DNA of 41,318 nt, from positions 1-41,318 of the forward strand of contig JAGOIF010000008.1 in NCBI GenBank assembly GCA_017995775.1, given 5' to 3'. The notes below the pieces were generated by a model. The model was not told the DNA's origin, did not search any database, and saw only the letters and a program-made list of their open reading frames with translations. Numbering within the stretch: position 1 is the stretch's first letter; every line of letters begins with the position of its first letter. The position numbers were made by a program, and so were the translations under genes. Of the stretch, positions 41,308 to 41,318 are shown in pieces. Origin of the DNA: Aliarcobacter sp. Lineage in GTDB: Bacteria > Campylobacterota > Campylobacteria > Campylobacterales > Arcobacteraceae.

Positions 41308-41318
41308 TAAGCTCCAAT

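Noticed and set aside
1-41318. CRISPR arrays, insertion sequences, prophage or integrase genes
   Set aside because: No regularly spaced repeats of CRISPR size and no transposase or integrase motifs were seen on either strand.

Overview
The window looks like chromosomal DNA of a member of the Arcobacter group (Campylobacterota, formerly Epsilonproteobacteria). The evidence is the very high A+T content and strongly A/T-biased codon use, a Campylobacterota-type hydABCD hydrogenase operon followed by a hydE-like gene, a Csd4/Pgp1-type peptidoglycan carboxypeptidase, AcnB-type aconitase, and an NhaD antiporter that suggests a marine or saline setting. I see no rRNA, tRNA, CRISPR array, insertion sequence or phage gene. 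The species assignment is inference.

Layout. Positions 1-3451 (minus strand) hold a class II cyclic-nucleotide phosphodiesterase/MBL protein with a C-terminal GAF domain (cut by the left edge), a cation diffusion facilitator and an aspartate aminotransferase. Positions 3529-7469 hold a YgjP-like metallopeptidase, a converging hypothetical gene, and an apparent operon of a tiny LptM-like lipoprotein, nadB and nhaD, closed by a strong terminator. guaA follows (7632-9167) with its own terminator. Positions 9385-14175 are a loose set of small accessory genes: DUF4282-like membrane protein, membrane-anchored rhodanese, SMI1/KNR4 protein, ABM monooxygenase, a 48-residue basic protein, a DEDDy 3'-5' exonuclease, a rubredoxin missing one iron ligand, a GIY-YIG protein, a cold-shock protein and a pentapeptide-repeat protein. 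A Csd4-like carboxypeptidase (14329-15621) converges on a minus-strand group (DUF2892, PlsC, SfsA, M48 lipoprotein).

Positions 18244-28408 (minus) are a complete fatty-acid beta-oxidation cluster: thioesterase, acyl-CoA synthetase, thiolase, FadJ/FadB-like multifunctional enzyme, FadE-like acyl-CoA dehydrogenase, and a PlsC-acyltransferase/alpha-beta-hydrolase fusion. It could take free fatty acids to acetyl-CoA, which acnB, transcribed divergently at 28685, would help oxidise through the TCA cycle. The shared intergenic region carries an array of TTGTACA boxes spaced by helical turns.

Positions 31342-41261 (plus) end in a hydrogen-metabolism locus: methyltransferase, small membrane protein, a TetR-family regulator, HupU/HupV-type sensor-like [NiFe] hydrogenase subunits, then the membrane-bound uptake hydrogenase HydA-HydB-HydC, its maturation protease HydD and a degenerate HypF-like HydE. 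A palindrome resembling TetR operators lies in the hydA promoter, with a related sequence before the tetR gene. This suggests a TetR-HupUV-hydABC regulatory circuit without the usual HupT/HupR two-component pair in view.

The most unusual points are: three genes (rhodanese, exonuclease, TetR) whose only well-placed start codon is ATT after a good Shine-Dalgarno; both hydrogenase small subunits carrying Asn in place of the second cysteine of the proximal-cluster CxxC motif; a rubredoxin with Arg for one iron-ligating Cys; the acyltransferase-hydrolase fusion; and the TTGTACA operator array.
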